A DNA stretch of 64,000 nucleotides from Strigamia acuminata (Eukaryota; Arthropoda; Chilopoda; Geophilomorpha; Linotaeniidae), in contig OX442319.1 of assembly GCA_949358305.1 (NCBI GenBank), positions 1,860,001 to 1,924,000 of the forward strand, written 5' to 3'. Numbering within the stretch: position 1 is the stretch's first letter; each line of letters opens with the position of its first letter. This document shows, piece after piece, positions 42,473 to 54,134 of the stretch. The notes below the pieces were generated by a model, which worked only from the letters and a program-made list of their open reading frames with translations, was not told where the DNA came from and did no database searches. Position numbers and translations under genes: made by a program.

Positions 42473-44634
42473 AGCGAATAGCCTTTATTTTGTTCAGTGG
42501 ATACTTGATTCTCACTTGCTACACAGCATACATTCTCATATGCAGCAATTCACCCATTTCGAAGAGGAAAACAGATAAATTGTGGTCCTTGGCAGGTAAA
42601 CACGCTTATTTTACAAAATGCACTCAAATGATTGATGTTTACATTTTTAAAAATAATAATAAAAAGAAATAAATAATTAAATAAATAAAAATAGGTACAG
42701 GAGATGACGAATGGAATCCATGGGGAGAAGATTTGGAACGAGAAAAGAAGCTTAAAATATCCAATGCTGATATCCATAAAATAAAATGGTGGAGTAATAA
42801 AACGTTGGATTACGGAAGAATTTTGTCCAGAAATAATTCTTCGGAGATAAATGTGGAAATATGGGCAAAATCTGCTATAGGTAATTGCATTCTTAATATT
42901 TTAAAATTGTTTGATTGGAATCGTTTTTTTTTTTCAGGTTTGTACTTGTGGGAGCACATTTTAGGCGGAAAAGTAGAGAAGAAGATGAACGGCATTTGGA
43001 GTTATGGGTTCAAGAAAGTTGATAATATTAAATTCAAGTAAATTAAATTTGCAATAAAACGTGTGAAAAATGTATATCGTATATATTTTTTTTTCTTTTT
43101 CTTTTTTAAGGTTTCGCACAGGACCAGGAGTAATTCCCAGCAAAGTTCCAGCATCCGTCCATTACCTTGTTCTAACGTTGAACGGACGAGATGCCGACAA
43201 AATTTCTTTCGCTAAAATGTGGCTAGATTTTCTGCCGCAACTTCCAAATCTGCGTGGTGTCGCTGTGTTGCTGTTGGGCGACGAGCAATGTCAAAATGAC
43301 TGGATTCTTCCATACATGTCTGTAAATAAGGGGATAGTGAACGTCACTTTTCTTGTGTATGATAGTCCGTTAGTAGATCACGATCATTTTTTCCAATGGC
43401 CACTAGGTGTTGCTACGTAAGTTGTTTATTTAGGGATACATCGATTACGAGATATTTTCTGAACGTTAAAATTATCTGATATGGAAATTTTTAAATAGTA
43501 AAAAGTAATCCATATTTAAAATCCACATTTATCGCAATTGTAAATGTATTTTGGCTGAATTTCAATCAAATTTGCCAAATTTTTGATACATTTCGACAAA
43601 ATTTGCCAAATTGCTGATGAATTTCAACGAAATTTGCCAAAATTTTGATGAATTTCAATAAAATTTGTAACATTTTGGATGAATTTCAACAAAATTTGTA
43701 AAATACCTGTGAAATTTTATTTCTAGGTATCGCAATTTTCCAAAAGTAGAGGTAAAACATTTGGAATTGGAGGAACCGAGACCTTTTGTTTGTAACTTCG
43801 TGGGAACTGTGTACAAAAATTCGAGTCGCTCGAAAATGGTCGAAGGATTGAAGGAGAGAGAATTGCACAAGCAATGCGTCATCAAAACCCGTCAAGAGTA
43901 TAATACTTACTTTATTGTGTCTTAGCATATGTGATGATAAACACTTGAAAAGATGATTCAAATTGTAAAACTGCATTACAGAGTTTTTAGACAAAAACCC
44001 AATTTTTTAATTTCGAAAATGCATATTTTATTAAATTAAAAAAATGCATTTTTTTAAAACAAAATTTTCAGTTTTTAGTAGAAAAATGCATTTTTTAGAA
44101 GGAAAAACTGCATTATTGGCATATGTATTTAGACACTTAACAGCATACCGGTTATAATATAATTGAAAAAGATGAATTGCAATTAATGCTCAATTTTCTT
44201 TACCCAGTTGGATTCCGAACGAAACCAAAGAATCATTCGAAGCCTACTATTCGGCTCTTCGACTGAGCGATCTAACACTGAGTCCCGTTGGCCAAAACAC
44301 CGAATGCTATCGCTTGTTCGAAGCGTTGTCCCTCGGCTCCATTCCGGTTGTGGAGGACGTGATGACGTCCGGCAATTGCGGCAGCCAGGAATACTACCGC
44401 GGCCACATGACCGTTCCGGCTGCGCCGCTCCGACTCCTTAAACTATACGACGCGCCGGTCATCTATTTCTCCAATCTCGAGGAGTTGTGGATGATTCTGG
44501 AAAAGGAGTCGCTCATCTCGCCCGCGGAAAAAATCAAGCGACGGAAAAGTGCCGTGGACTGGTACGAAGAGTTCAAGATAAAAATGCGAGATTTGTTCGT
44601 GGTTACGCTGAAACGCAAATTATTCGGTTCGTAG
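42457..44634 (+). CDS. RXYLT1: ribitol-5-phosphate xylosyltransferase 1 (RXYLT1/TMEM5)
   Basis: Six exons: 42457-42595, 42695-42880, 42938-43037, 43111-43416, 43727-43897 and 44208-44634, total 442 aa against 443 in human. A short cytosolic N-terminus and one signal-anchor TM (about residues 6-28) make it a type II Golgi protein. The luminal part starts with DDEWNPWGED and ends in the catalytic GT region SDLTLSPVGQNTECYRLFEA with LGSIPVVEDVMTSGNCG, characteristic of the family. The enzyme adds xylose to ribitol phosphate on the O-mannosyl glycan of alpha-dystroglycan. All six exons share phase and good splice sites. A uORF overlaps the start. The gene lies about 1 kb after the LRP11-like gene on the same strand, with no sign of co-transcription. 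Confidence 0.93.
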
Positions 44635-46813
44635 AAGTTGGAACAGATGGTGCGGCTTTGGCTTAATTAATATTAGGCTCGATGAGCCTCTTGCTCAACT
44701 GTAAACTAAGGATTCGTGAAGATAGTTTGTGTATTTAGTGCGTAAATGTGAGTTAAATGCCAATTTTAAGAGATTAGGTGAAATATTCAAATAATGTTTA
44801 GATAGATTTTTGTAATCGAAGCTTTAGGTATTTAATTTATGATTTAAGAGTTTAATAATGCCAAAAACAAACAATGCAATTTAATTCACTTCCATTGTGT
44901 TAGTGTAGGAAGTAGATGTATTGGTACAATAATTGCCTTACAAATAATTACAATGCAAATGATTCGGTTTAATTAGTTGGCATTTCCTTCTTTTTAAGTG
45001 CCATACTATTGGTAGGAATTATGATTATGATTACAGTCTTTTCTGTTAAATGTATATTTTTCAATTAAAATAATACAAAGGCTATTTACACATTTGCTCG
45101 ATTTCAAGTTGAAATACTCACCATGTCCAGTCCAGCCGACAAAACTTAATTTGGTATTGTACATCGACAGAACCTACGCGAGTGAGATGGAGCCCTATGC
45201 GATATGTGGGGTCTTGGTAATTTTTCTGAAACAGCATCACAATCTCAAACAGCTTTCCCGATACCACTCTACACGTGGAACATTTGGAGACATCTAATTG
45301 AAAATGTTTGATGAGCGTAGAGAGATGTAAAGGATATAATTGATTTTTGCCCAATTGGTTGCTGGGATTTGTCGGCGCGAACAAAAAGCCGGTCTATTTG
45401 CTTCACTTTCTTCCAGTGGCCTCTTGAATTTTAAACACTAGAAAGTTGTTTACTTGGTCTTGCTCCTAGAAACACATTACCTATTTCTCTTATTTCAAAT
45501 TGAGGCCTTCCTTCCTTCCCTCTTTCCCCCTAACCACAGATACAATACATTTTGCAAGTGATATTCTGCTGCTTTTAATCCCAGCGGTGCCATGTTTTTC
45601 ATGTAATGAATGAATCGAATCGTGGAGTAATTGTGGGACAGCTTTAATTTTGAAATGTGTTCTAAATTGCAGCAAAAGTAAAGATATTCAACAAGTTATT
45701 AAACATGATGCATTTCTTGTACAATTGCGATATTCCCAGCAGAGGCACTTCAGAAATGAGGAGAATGATTAGGCACATTTGAAAAGTGTGTAGCAAGTTA
45801 CTAAAGCTGCAGGTGGAATTTTTTTCAAGCAGCAAGCCTTTCACCTGGCTTATTTTTGACTACATTTCTTTCACTTTCTTTATGATACCGTATTACCTCA
45901 CATAAAGCGGCATGCCGTTGGGCATGGGTTTAGCAGGTTTTTAAAATTTTGTCCAAAAAGTGTATATCGGCATGCCGATATAAAACGAAACATGCCGGTA
46001 TAAGTGAAAAACTTTTTTTTCTTGTTTTTTTTTCAACAGCCCAGATGAATAATTATATTGAATTTTGGGTCTGAAATTTAAGTTTTATTGATATTCTGAA
46101 GATTACTACTCAAATTTGGGAAATGTTTTACAAATTTCCTACATTTTGGACATCTAAAAATGATTTTTTTGGTTGTTTTGGCTAAATTCGTACTCACTTA
46201 CACCGGCATGCCGTTGTAAACGAGGTTTATCGGCATGCCGGTATAACTTAATGCGAGGTAATACGGTAATAATAGCGATTTTCATAATATTAATGGCGCT
46301 CTAAATCAAAACCATAGGCCTTGTGATCATATGTTCGTCAGCACCAACTAACTTGAGATGAGCCACAAACGTTTTGACTTTTGTGCTCAAAATGTTTGCG
46401 CTAACAATGTTTGTGCATCTTTAATATTGCCATCCTGTAATGTTTAAAGATTTAGAAAAACAAAACAAACGTGAGAAATCAAAATTTTGTACGACCTAAA
46501 CATCACTCAAAAATATGACTACTGGTAGGGCATTTCCCGAAGTTTTTTCATTCCCGGGTTTCCAGGACTAAATTGATGAAATCCGAGGATCCTGAGAAAG
46601 TTAAAATAATGCGTAAATTGCACGGAATGCAAGGAGGTCTAAAACTTCCTACCCAGTGTACAGTGTAGCACGGCCAGGGTTGCTACCTGGACAAGAAAAA
46701 CTTAGCATTGTCACGCGACTTTTAAACACCAACATCTTTTATTTTCTTTGTATAAATTAAAAGGAAAATTGTGTAATTTTTTTAAATTCGCACGAGAAAA
46801 TGAAAATAATTCA
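44635..46813. other. intergenic, one MITE, no gene recognised
   Basis: 2.2 kb between the convergent RXYLT1 and DNAJB11 genes. Apart from the MITE at 45886 there are only short random-looking frames. The first few hundred bases should be the RXYLT1 3' UTR. Confidence 0.6.
45886..46268. mobile_element. MITE with TACCGTATTACCTC termini and GGCATGCCG palindromes
   Basis: 383 bp with inverted ends TACCGTATTACCTC. Inside are at least five copies of CGGCATGCCG or close forms, itself a palindrome, arranged towards both ends. The interior is AT-rich. It is non-coding. Confidence 0.88.
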
Positions 46814-48441
46814 CTAATAACCACGTAATCCATTATATACATTATTTATCGATGTTTGGTCCAGTATTTTCTTGATGGCTGTTTGTGAGGGGAAATGTGA
46901 AATGTGAGTAATTTGAACGGGTGCGAGGAAAGATTGTAAATTACCAATCGTGTCTTGCTCGGTGAGATCCTTTTTAGGGAATTCGACATCAAACGTTATG
47001 TACAAAATGCCAAATAAATTATTGTTGTCGTAATTTGGCATCCCCTCTCCCTTTTTCCTCATCCTCATCCCGGGCCATGTGATTTTATCACGATTTATTT
47101 GGACCTATAAAACAAAAAATGATCGTTCTTAAACTTCCCACAGAAAAAATTAAACCTACCTTATGTTTATCCAAATGCAGCAGCTCCATTTGAAATCCCG
47201 TTAAAGCGTCGGATAATGTTATTGTAACATTCGTGTACAAGTCATCGCCGCGCCTTTCGAACCTCGGATGTCTATTTTAGAAACCAAATTGTGGACAAAT
47301 ATTTATTTCTATACTCAACGTATATACTTACGGAAGTGTACGGATTTTGAAATGCAAATCGCCAGGTTCACCATCAACATGTGGCTCTCCTTCGGCTACG
47401 AATCTATTCATGGCACCGTCTTGCATACCAGGCTCGATTTCAACTTCAAGAACTTTTTCTTCGTTTACCAATCTATTTTATATTTTAATTCAAAATCCTT
47501 CTCCAAATAAACCAAATTAAAATCATACTTCACGTTTGGGCATTCATCGCACACATTCTGCTGCATCATTTGAAATCTGCCGGGACCAAGTTGCCTGGTA
47601 ACCATTTCTTGCCGACAATTGCATTTCCGGGTCCCTTTAGCTGGTTTTATTGTCGGTTTGTTTCGCACAACCTAAATAATAACGATTGAATTCATTTTTT
47701 GAATTTTTTTTTTTCAAATTCAAAAATACTACGTACTTCAACGAAATTTCCACTGTATAATTCCTCTAACGTAACCGATATATCCATCACAACGTCAGCT
47801 CCGCGAGGTATTTCTCGATTCTGTTCTTTGTTTCCCGTCTGAAAAAAACCGAAATCGCCGAAAAAACTGGCAAATGGGTCGCCCGACCCGAATCCGGCAT
47901 CTTTTTTCAGACAATCTTCGCCGCATCGATCGTACAATTCTCTTTTTTCCGGATCAGATAGAACCTTCGAGAATTTAATAAAACATTAGGATATTTAGAT
48001 ACACGTTCACAGTCGAGTCATCGATACTTCGTAGGCTGCGCCGAGATCCTGGAACTTGTCTTGAGCATCGGGATCGTCTTTATTCTTATCAGGGTGAAGA
48101 TCTTTGGCGAGTCGTCGATACGCCTTTTTCACTTGATTCGTATTAGCACTCCGTGTGATTCCTAAAATCGCATAAAAATCTCTCCTACAAAAGCGAAAAG
48201 AAAGAAATAGAGTAAATCAATACAAAACAACAACAGCCACAGCTGAATGCCACATGTTTTCGGGAATGTTTCTTTAAGAATCATCTAGAATGTTAAAGTT
48301 GCTGTTTATTTTTAAAATTTACGAGAGAAAATGTGTTTAAATTTGGCGTGGAAACAATACTTACGAGCTAATTACTTCAGTAACGAGAAAAATTAGCGCA
48401 AACGTAATGAACACGCTTCGAAACCACCGCATCTCCGCCAT
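46814..48441 (-). CDS. DNAJB11: DNAJB11 (ERdj3), ER-resident J-domain co-chaperone
   Basis: Eight exons: 48441-48365, 48184-48028, 47964-47737, 47671-47529, 47472-47332, 47271-47160, 47104-46945 and 46878-46814, total 360 aa (human 358). A signal peptide ([20 protein letters not shown]) precedes a J domain with the HPD motif (LHPDKNK), a short Gly/Phe-rich stretch ([16 protein letters not shown]), substrate-binding domain I with the cysteine-rich insert ([17 protein letters not shown]), domain II ([13 protein letters not shown]) and the C-terminus YNGLRGY. The product feeds unfolded clients to BiP in the ER lumen. All borders are GT-AG with matching phase. Confidence 0.95.
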
Positions 48442-49076
48442 GCTGACACTTCCTCACAAGGCCCACGTAATGTTAACTGTTTAAACTGTTAATGAAATAC
48501 GATCCAAAATATTCTAATCCATAAAATCGATAAAAAAATTATAGAAAATTAAAATTCTCCTATACTAATCGAGTTAAATTTTAAAATTTAATTAGTTTTG
48601 ACCAGTAGGAATATACAGAAATCGAAACTCCCAAATCGAGGCAGCTTTCGTGAGAATTGAGTTACAATCACTATTACTAGCTGGCGCTGATACCAGGCTT
48701 ATCCCGCAGGATTTCTTGCAGTAATGTGGTTCTATTCAAAAAAATGCATTTTTAATATAAGAATTGCATTTAGTCGGCGCACATAGGGTATTCTCAATAT
48801 TGGCAGCCTTCTTCACAACTAGGTTTCTAATTAAACAAACATTAAATATTTACTGTTTAGTTATTTCCATTTTTTTGTTTCATTCGCAGCATTTTCCACG
48901 CAAACAAATGCAAAACAAGTGCATTTGTTCGTAAATAGGCTACATAGAAATATTTCTAATTTAAACTATTTTTCTGAATAATAATGACGTCACATTTATT
49001 TATTTATGAGCTCAAACACCCAGAGACTTTATTCAAAAAGTTAAACTACGATAAATTACAATATTTACTGGACGAT
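48442..49076. other. intergenic, no feature recognised
   Basis: 635 bp between the DNAJB11 start and the transposase-derived gene stop. AT-rich, no credible coding frame. No transposon terminal inverted repeat was found here. Confidence 0.6.
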
Positions 49077-50585
49077 CTAATCGAGGAACTCTCCAACTTT
49101 TTTCATTACGATAATATTTTCAAACCTACTCTCCAGAAAGTCTAAACTGTCAATCATTCGCGAACACCCACCACTTGTTCGATCGAGTCTCGCAGTTTCT
49201 CTCAAGCGAGCAATTGCAACGAGTGATTCGTGCGGCGTAAACGGAACGACGACATTTCCACTTTCGCTCTCGCTGCCGTTCTCTTCAACATTATCACAGT
49301 CACCGACATCGCAGTCGGAATCGGAAGTTACATTTTCATAATGGTCAACTTCCTCGAAACTAACGCGAGTTATTCGAGCCGCTTCGCAGAGATGCCGAAA
49401 ATCAGCCTCGATTTGAGAGTTCTCGCCAACTTGCTCGTTCAACTTGAGACTTCCACCCAACCCGCAAGCAACGAAGCAGTTGCTGATGCATTCCGGCGAA
49501 ACCTCCTCCCACGCAATTTTGATCAACTTCGCAGCGTCCAAAACATTCGTCCGTGCTGCAACTTGCGCCGAGTCGTCGGCAGCGTCCATCCGGACCAGCA
49601 ATTTCCTCACAAAATGTTTTCTGTACAACATTTTGAAAGAGCGGATTATTCCTCGATCCAGCGGCTGAAAACAACTCGTCGTCCTCGTGCTGGATGGCAG
49701 GAATCTTAGAGTCACGTTGGACAGGTCATCGAACGAAGGATGACACGCTCTACTGTCAACAAACACAACAATGTTGCGCTCGTCTTCCCTCATTTTCTCG
49801 TTCAATTCGCGCAGCCACTCGCGGAAAATGTCTCCCGTCATCCGCGCCGATTTATTCGCTTTCCACTTGATTCCCGGATTGACCACGCTCGGACTCGGCC
49901 TCGCGCAATCCCCGACGACGAGCGGCAGTTCCTTGCCCCCCATCGCGTTGCAGCACAAGCAAATCGTAAGTCTTTCTTTGGACATCTTGCCAGCGCTCCA
50001 ATTCTTCCCCTTTTCGATCAAAGTCTCGTCCGGAAGCGCTCGAAACAAAAGTCCGGTTTCGCCGAAAGTGTACACGTCGCGTAAACTGTAGTTTTGGATG
50101 ACGGAGACGGACGGGACACGTTCCGTCCAGTTGCGGCCTATTTGCGCATTGGTGGGCGCGTTTACTCGATTTGCCGCGCGAAATACGATGCTGTGGCGTT
50201 TTCGGAAGCTTTCTAGCCATCCGTTGCTGGCGGAGAAGTTGGTTTCGTCGGATAACGCGGCAAATTCGCGCGCTTTTTCCTGGATTAATGGACCGGTGAT
50301 GAGGTAGTGCTTGGCCCTCGCTTTCTGGAACCATTCCCACACGAGCTTGTTTATTTTGTCGTACACCGGCTTGCGTTTTCTTTTCACGTTGCTCGCTCCG
50401 TTCTCGTCCCATTCTTCCTGCAGCGTTTCCTTGTTTTTTAGGATGCGTGTGATTTGGGTTTTTCCACATTTGAATTTTTCGGCGAGTTTTCGATGGGATA
50501 AGCCCAGTTGGTTTTGCTTAATCACGTTGATACGATCTTCGAGCGATAATAATTCGTATTTCCTCTTCGTTATTGGAGAATCCAT
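49077..50585 (-). CDS. pogo/Tigger-type transposase gene lacking its first catalytic Asp, probably domesticated
   Basis: An intact single-exon frame of 502 aa. It has an N-terminal Psq/CENP-B-type helix-turn-helix (KRKYELLSLEDRINVIKQ, residues about 7-55), a second CENP-B/Tc5-type HTH (about 75-135) and a DDE superfamily domain. The first catalytic position is TFGETGL (Gly175), where families read NADETGL. The second Asp (VFVDSRACHP, Asp277) and third (FQPLDRGI, Asp310) remain. The C-terminus has an acidic tail (SDSDCDVGDCDNVEENGSES) as in CENP-B/jerky-like host proteins. No flanking TA-ended inverted repeats were seen. An open frame with a dead active site suggests a DNA-binding host protein rather than a transposase. 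Alternatives are a very young inactivated copy or a wrong reading of the first motif. Confidence 0.85.
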   Translation of the reverse strand: MDSPITKRKYELLSLEDRINVIKQNQLGLSHRKLAEKFKCGKTQITRILKNKETLQEEWDENGASNVKRKRKPVYDKINKLVWEWFQKARAKHYLITGPLIQEKAREFAALSDETNFSASNGWLESFRKRHSIVFRAANRVNAPTNAQIGRNWTERVPSVSVIQNYSLRDVYTFGETGLLFRALPDETLIEKGKNWSAGKMSKERLTICLCCNAMGGKELPLVVGDCARPSPSVVNPGIKWKANKSARMTGDIFREWLRELNEKMREDERNIVVFVDSRACHPSFDDLSNVTLRFLPSSTRTTSCFQPLDRGIIRSFKMLYRKHFVRKLLVRMDAADDSAQVAARTNVLDAAKLIKIAWEEVSPECISNCFVACGLGGSLKLNEQVGENSQIEADFRHLCEAARITRVSFEEVDHYENVTSDSDCDVGDCDNVEENGSESESGNVVVPFTPHESLVAIARLRETARLDRTSGGCSRMIDSLDFLESRFENIIVMKKVGEFLD

Positions 50586-51008
50586 CAGGTTTTACATTCA
50601 TTTATGAACCTTACCGGTATGCATTTTCGTGAAGAAACTGGAAATAAAAGATGGAAATTTAACAAATAAAATAACGTCGTTTTGTTATAAAATTTTCTGC
50701 TGAGGAATAAACAAAATTAATCATTAATTTTAAAATTATACATGAAAGTTGTAAATTGTCGGTCACCTGTTTGGCGTTCCCGCAATTGATTTTATAGTTG
50801 TCTGTGACAATTTATTGAAATAATTATACCGAGCACAACGCACATGCGTGTTGCCCTGACGTATCGACTTTCTAAGCAACGGCCATCTTCAGGTATAATA
50901 AGTGACACCATCTGGTGGTTGTATTAGCAATCTTTACAGTTTCTAAACCAATCAACTCGATATTAATTACACAATTCCTAACAATAATAACAACAAAAAT
51001 ACTAAAAA
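50586..51008. other. intergenic, no feature recognised
   Basis: 423 bp upstream of the transposase-derived gene. It should hold its promoter and the 3' end of the small minus-strand frame's transcript region; no clear motif was recognised. Confidence 0.5.
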
Positions 51009-51263
51009 TTAATTTATAATTTTCAATTTATTCAATATTTTTAAAACTTGAGGCTGAACGACTCCGGGCTGTTCTGAATACTGAACGGTTCTAGTGGGTG
51101 CGCCCTTCCGAGACTCCATAAAATAGGAAACTTTCGAAGGATACTCGCGCACTATTCGCGGAATTATACCTCGTCTAGCGAATTGATTTACTCGAATAAA
51201 ACTAAAACGGACGTATTTCTTTTTGCGTATATTTTTTGGTATGAAATCAAATCCGCAGCGCAC
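51009..51263 (-). other. small basic open frame upstream of PDAP1, unassigned
   Basis: 84 codons, basic (IRKKKYVRFSFIRV), ending QPGVVQPQVLKILNKLKIIN. It has protein-like composition but no ATG at its start; the first in-frame ATG gives only 36 residues (MESRKGAP). An upstream exon could supply the start, but none was found before PDAP1, 158 bases away on the other strand. It could be a small mitochondrial or nuclear protein gene with a shared promoter, or a decayed one. I do not recognise it. Confidence 0.25.
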
Positions 51264-51420
51264 TCTAGCGCAGTAAACACGCGGCTACTTTTGTCCGTGC
51301 GTGGTTGGCTGATGCAAGCGATAATGTGTAATCGTTCAGGCTGACGGGTCTAAGTTGCTTATTCACATTTCCAATTTTCGCTTTGTCAACATCGTGTGGT
51401 CAATTTTTTTATCTCTTACA

Positions 51421-52734
51421 ATGCCTAAAGGTGAGTTGATATACACAAATCAGATCGATCTACTCGATCCAATCGCTCGAATCACACAAACGGGTGAACG
51501 GAAGCGCAATATTGATACAATTTAGGAAATTCTGTTCATTTCAGGATCAGGAGGTGGCGGCGGCCGTGGGTATAAAGGGGGCCATAAGGGCCAGAGAAGG
51601 CATTTTACAAGTCCGGAGGAACTCGAAGCGATGAAAGAGAAAGAAGAGAGAGAAAGAGAATGGCGGGTAATGTGCAATTTTTAAAATTAAAATATATTCA
51701 TTCGTTAATTTTTTTTATATGAAAAATAATAATAATAATAATAATGTATAGGAACAACGAGGAGACGATTCGTCGGAAGAGGAGAAAGAAGCGGATGAAA
51801 ATAAATCCGAAACTGGTGGATCCGACGACGAGTCGAAGAAAAAAGTAGTCCTATTTTTATTTAATGGATTATAGGCGTTAACTGGACCGTTGCCGGTTTT
51901 TTTTAGGGCCCTAAAGGTGCCGAGGAATTGTTGGAGGTGGATAATCCCAATCGAATAGTCAACAAGACGAAGAAAATCAATCAATTAGATTTGTCAGCAG
52001 ATGCTAAACCTGAGTTATCTCGGAAAGAAAGGTTCGGAATTGGACGAGTTTGATGGTGGAATTCGTAATTTGTAATTGTGGGAAATTGTTTTTGTAGAGA
52101 GGAGATCGAGAAGCAAAGAGCCAAGGCGAATTACTTACGACTTCACGCCGAAGGGAAAACTGAAGAGGCTCGTGCTGATTTGGCCAGATTGGCCATCATT
52201 AAGAAACAGAGGGAAGAAGCTGCCAAAAAGAGGGAAGATGAAAAACTAGGTGATTATTAATTAATATACTAATCGTGTCATTAGAATTTTTATCTTGAGT
52301 TTTTTTTAATTTTTTTTTTTACTGGAAAAAGTTAGAAATTCAAGCAAAATCGAATTTCTGGTGAAAACATTTAGTTTTTAGGAGAAATTTTTACATTAGA
52401 TGCATTCATAAAGTCATGTTTAGCAGTTTAGTTGTTTTAATGTCGTGCACGTGCTCACTGCAATAGAAAACGGACTAAATCGGCCGCCATTTTTGAATTT
52501 AGATCGAGAAGAGCAGTTTTAAAAGCAGTTTCAATTTGTTGTTTAATAGATTACTTTATGAATGCACCCACTAATTTTCCACATTTTCATTAACCAAAAC
52601 TGAACCGAAAGTGTTGTAAACCGATATACACTAATAATGCGTTTGAAATGATTTTTATTGCAGCGAGAGAGGCGGCCAAGGCAGCTAAAACAGAAAGTCT
52701 GAACAAAGCATTGGGCAAAGGTCGGAAAACGTGA
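51421..52734 (+). CDS. PDAP1: PDAP1 (28 kDa heat- and acid-stable phosphoprotein)
   Basis: Six exons: 51421-51430, 51545-51666, 51752-51844, 51907-52031, 52098-52249 and 52664-52734, total 190 aa. The first exon holds only MPKG (last codon split). The Gly-rich start, [14 protein letters not shown], an acidic Ser/Glu segment, [13 protein letters not shown] and the long basic helix [20 protein letters not shown] match PDAP1 throughout. Human PDAP1 is 181 aa. It is a charged, largely disordered phosphoprotein linked to PDGF binding and RNA-associated functions; the exact role is unsettled. Intron 5 holds a MITE. Confidence 0.93.
52401..52566. mobile_element. MITE with TGCATTCATAAAGT termini
   Basis: 166 bp in PDAP1 intron 5. 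The ends TGCATTCATAAAGT and ACTTTATGAATGCA are exact inverses. Related to the longer element at 40427 by terminal sequence. Confidence 0.85.
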
Positions 52735-53180
52735 TATCACGGACAATACGCGCTGGTTATTTTATATTGTTATGTATGAGCTGCAACGATTGCATGTATT
52801 TAGGTAACAATTCACTTTAAAAACAAAATAATTGCTGACAACTAAATCTGTTCAAACAAAATGAATAAATACGAAAGTTAAACTATTCAACACAAATCTG
52901 TACGAACCTGAGTATTTTTTAATTGTATTTCCAACGATTCTTTGCAAACAAGAACAACAACTTTTTCATTCGGTTAGATTAAAATCGGTGGAAAAGTATT
53001 TGAAATCTTTTATCTATCTTTTATTTGATAAAAAGTTAAACGAAAACGACCGCGAGAGGGCGGTATGTTCTATGTAATGGCATCGACGGCTCGAGGTATT
53101 TTCGTCTCTGTTTCCACATCTTCCTTTCCAACTGCAAGATGAAGCGCAGAAGTCAGCGCTGGAATTAGCCATAATCTGTG

Positions 53181-53559
53181 ATGAAACGTTTCACCGCTAT
53201 TGTATTGTTTCGGTATAAACATGTGACCGTCTTTAGTGCGCTATCTACACTCGTTTGTTTTTCATTGGTCGTGGGATTACTCGTGCTAACACGACAAGCC
53301 AAATTACGGTACGATGCCATTCAAAAATTCCACCGATTGCAAGAATACGCGGGGCAGGTATAAAGGAAAACAAATATATATAAAAACAAATTTTTTTATT
53401 AATTATGTTTTTTTTTTTAAAAAGGTGAAAACTGTGTCCGAATCTTTGCAAGCGTTGGAAGAAAATGCTCAAGCTTTGGAAGATGATGTTAATCAATTGA
53501 AACAAATTGCACAAGAAAATTTAGACCTAACTGGGAGATCTACAGGTGGTCCCTCCTGA
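53181..53559 (+). CDS. small single-pass membrane protein with coiled coil, unassigned
   Basis: Two exons, 53181-53357 and 53425-53559, in phase, 103 aa. Residues about 14-38 (VTVFSALSTLVCFSLVVGLL) form a TM segment after a short basic N-terminus. The rest is a heptad-like helix (SESLQALEENAQALEDDVNQ) ending in a polar tail. The layout suggests an ER/Golgi or mitochondrial membrane anchor with a coiled coil facing the cytosol. A nine-codon uORF (starting near 53140, MKRRSQRWN) precedes it. I do not recognise the family. GT-AG borders and the strong membrane/coil pattern make it a likely real gene. Confidence 0.65.
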
Positions 53560-54134
53560 TAGTTTGTACTGATTAAACGGAACCGAAGACAAATTGTGTT
53601 CGTGACAAATGATGTCCAGTTTGCTTGTAAAATTGTTTTCAATTGGGAATTTTGTAATCCAGGTTTTTTGCGGTGCCAAAGTTGATCCAAACCAAATATT
53701 ATGTAAAGAAATATATATAATTTATTATTATAGTATTTTCTTATTTATTTATTCGAGATGCTATTGCGATTATAATGAATCATGACTTTAAAAAAAGTGT
53801 TTTTTGTTTTGTTTTGTTTTTTTAATTAGTATACGATAGGCAGCATTGTTTTCATTTTTTGGTTTTGTGCAAAAATTATATTAAACGTGGATTTAAAACG
53901 TTTTAATTTTTATTTAATCCTATCGAATTTGAAATTGTTCTGCGCCAATAATCTCCGTATTTCTTATGCAAAGATATTTCAATGTTTTGTATGGCCCAGT
54001 GTTGGAATTTACCGACGTCGTGGAGACTTTTCTTTTGCAAAATGGGAAGGTGAGTCTTTGATACGAGGAAATAAAAATTTCAAATGAAACCAAAATGTTC
54101 TGTTTTCCTAAGCGTTAAAAGACATGTTTATTTA

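Noticed and set aside
49230-49709. A 159-residue plus-strand frame
   Set aside because: Exactly antisense to the pogo-type transposase gene, which has clear domains.
53960-54050. Possible first exon MAQCWNLPTSW... with a GTGAGT donor
   Set aside because: No following exon exists before the C7orf50-like gene, which is transcribed from the other strand; chance start and donor seem more likely.
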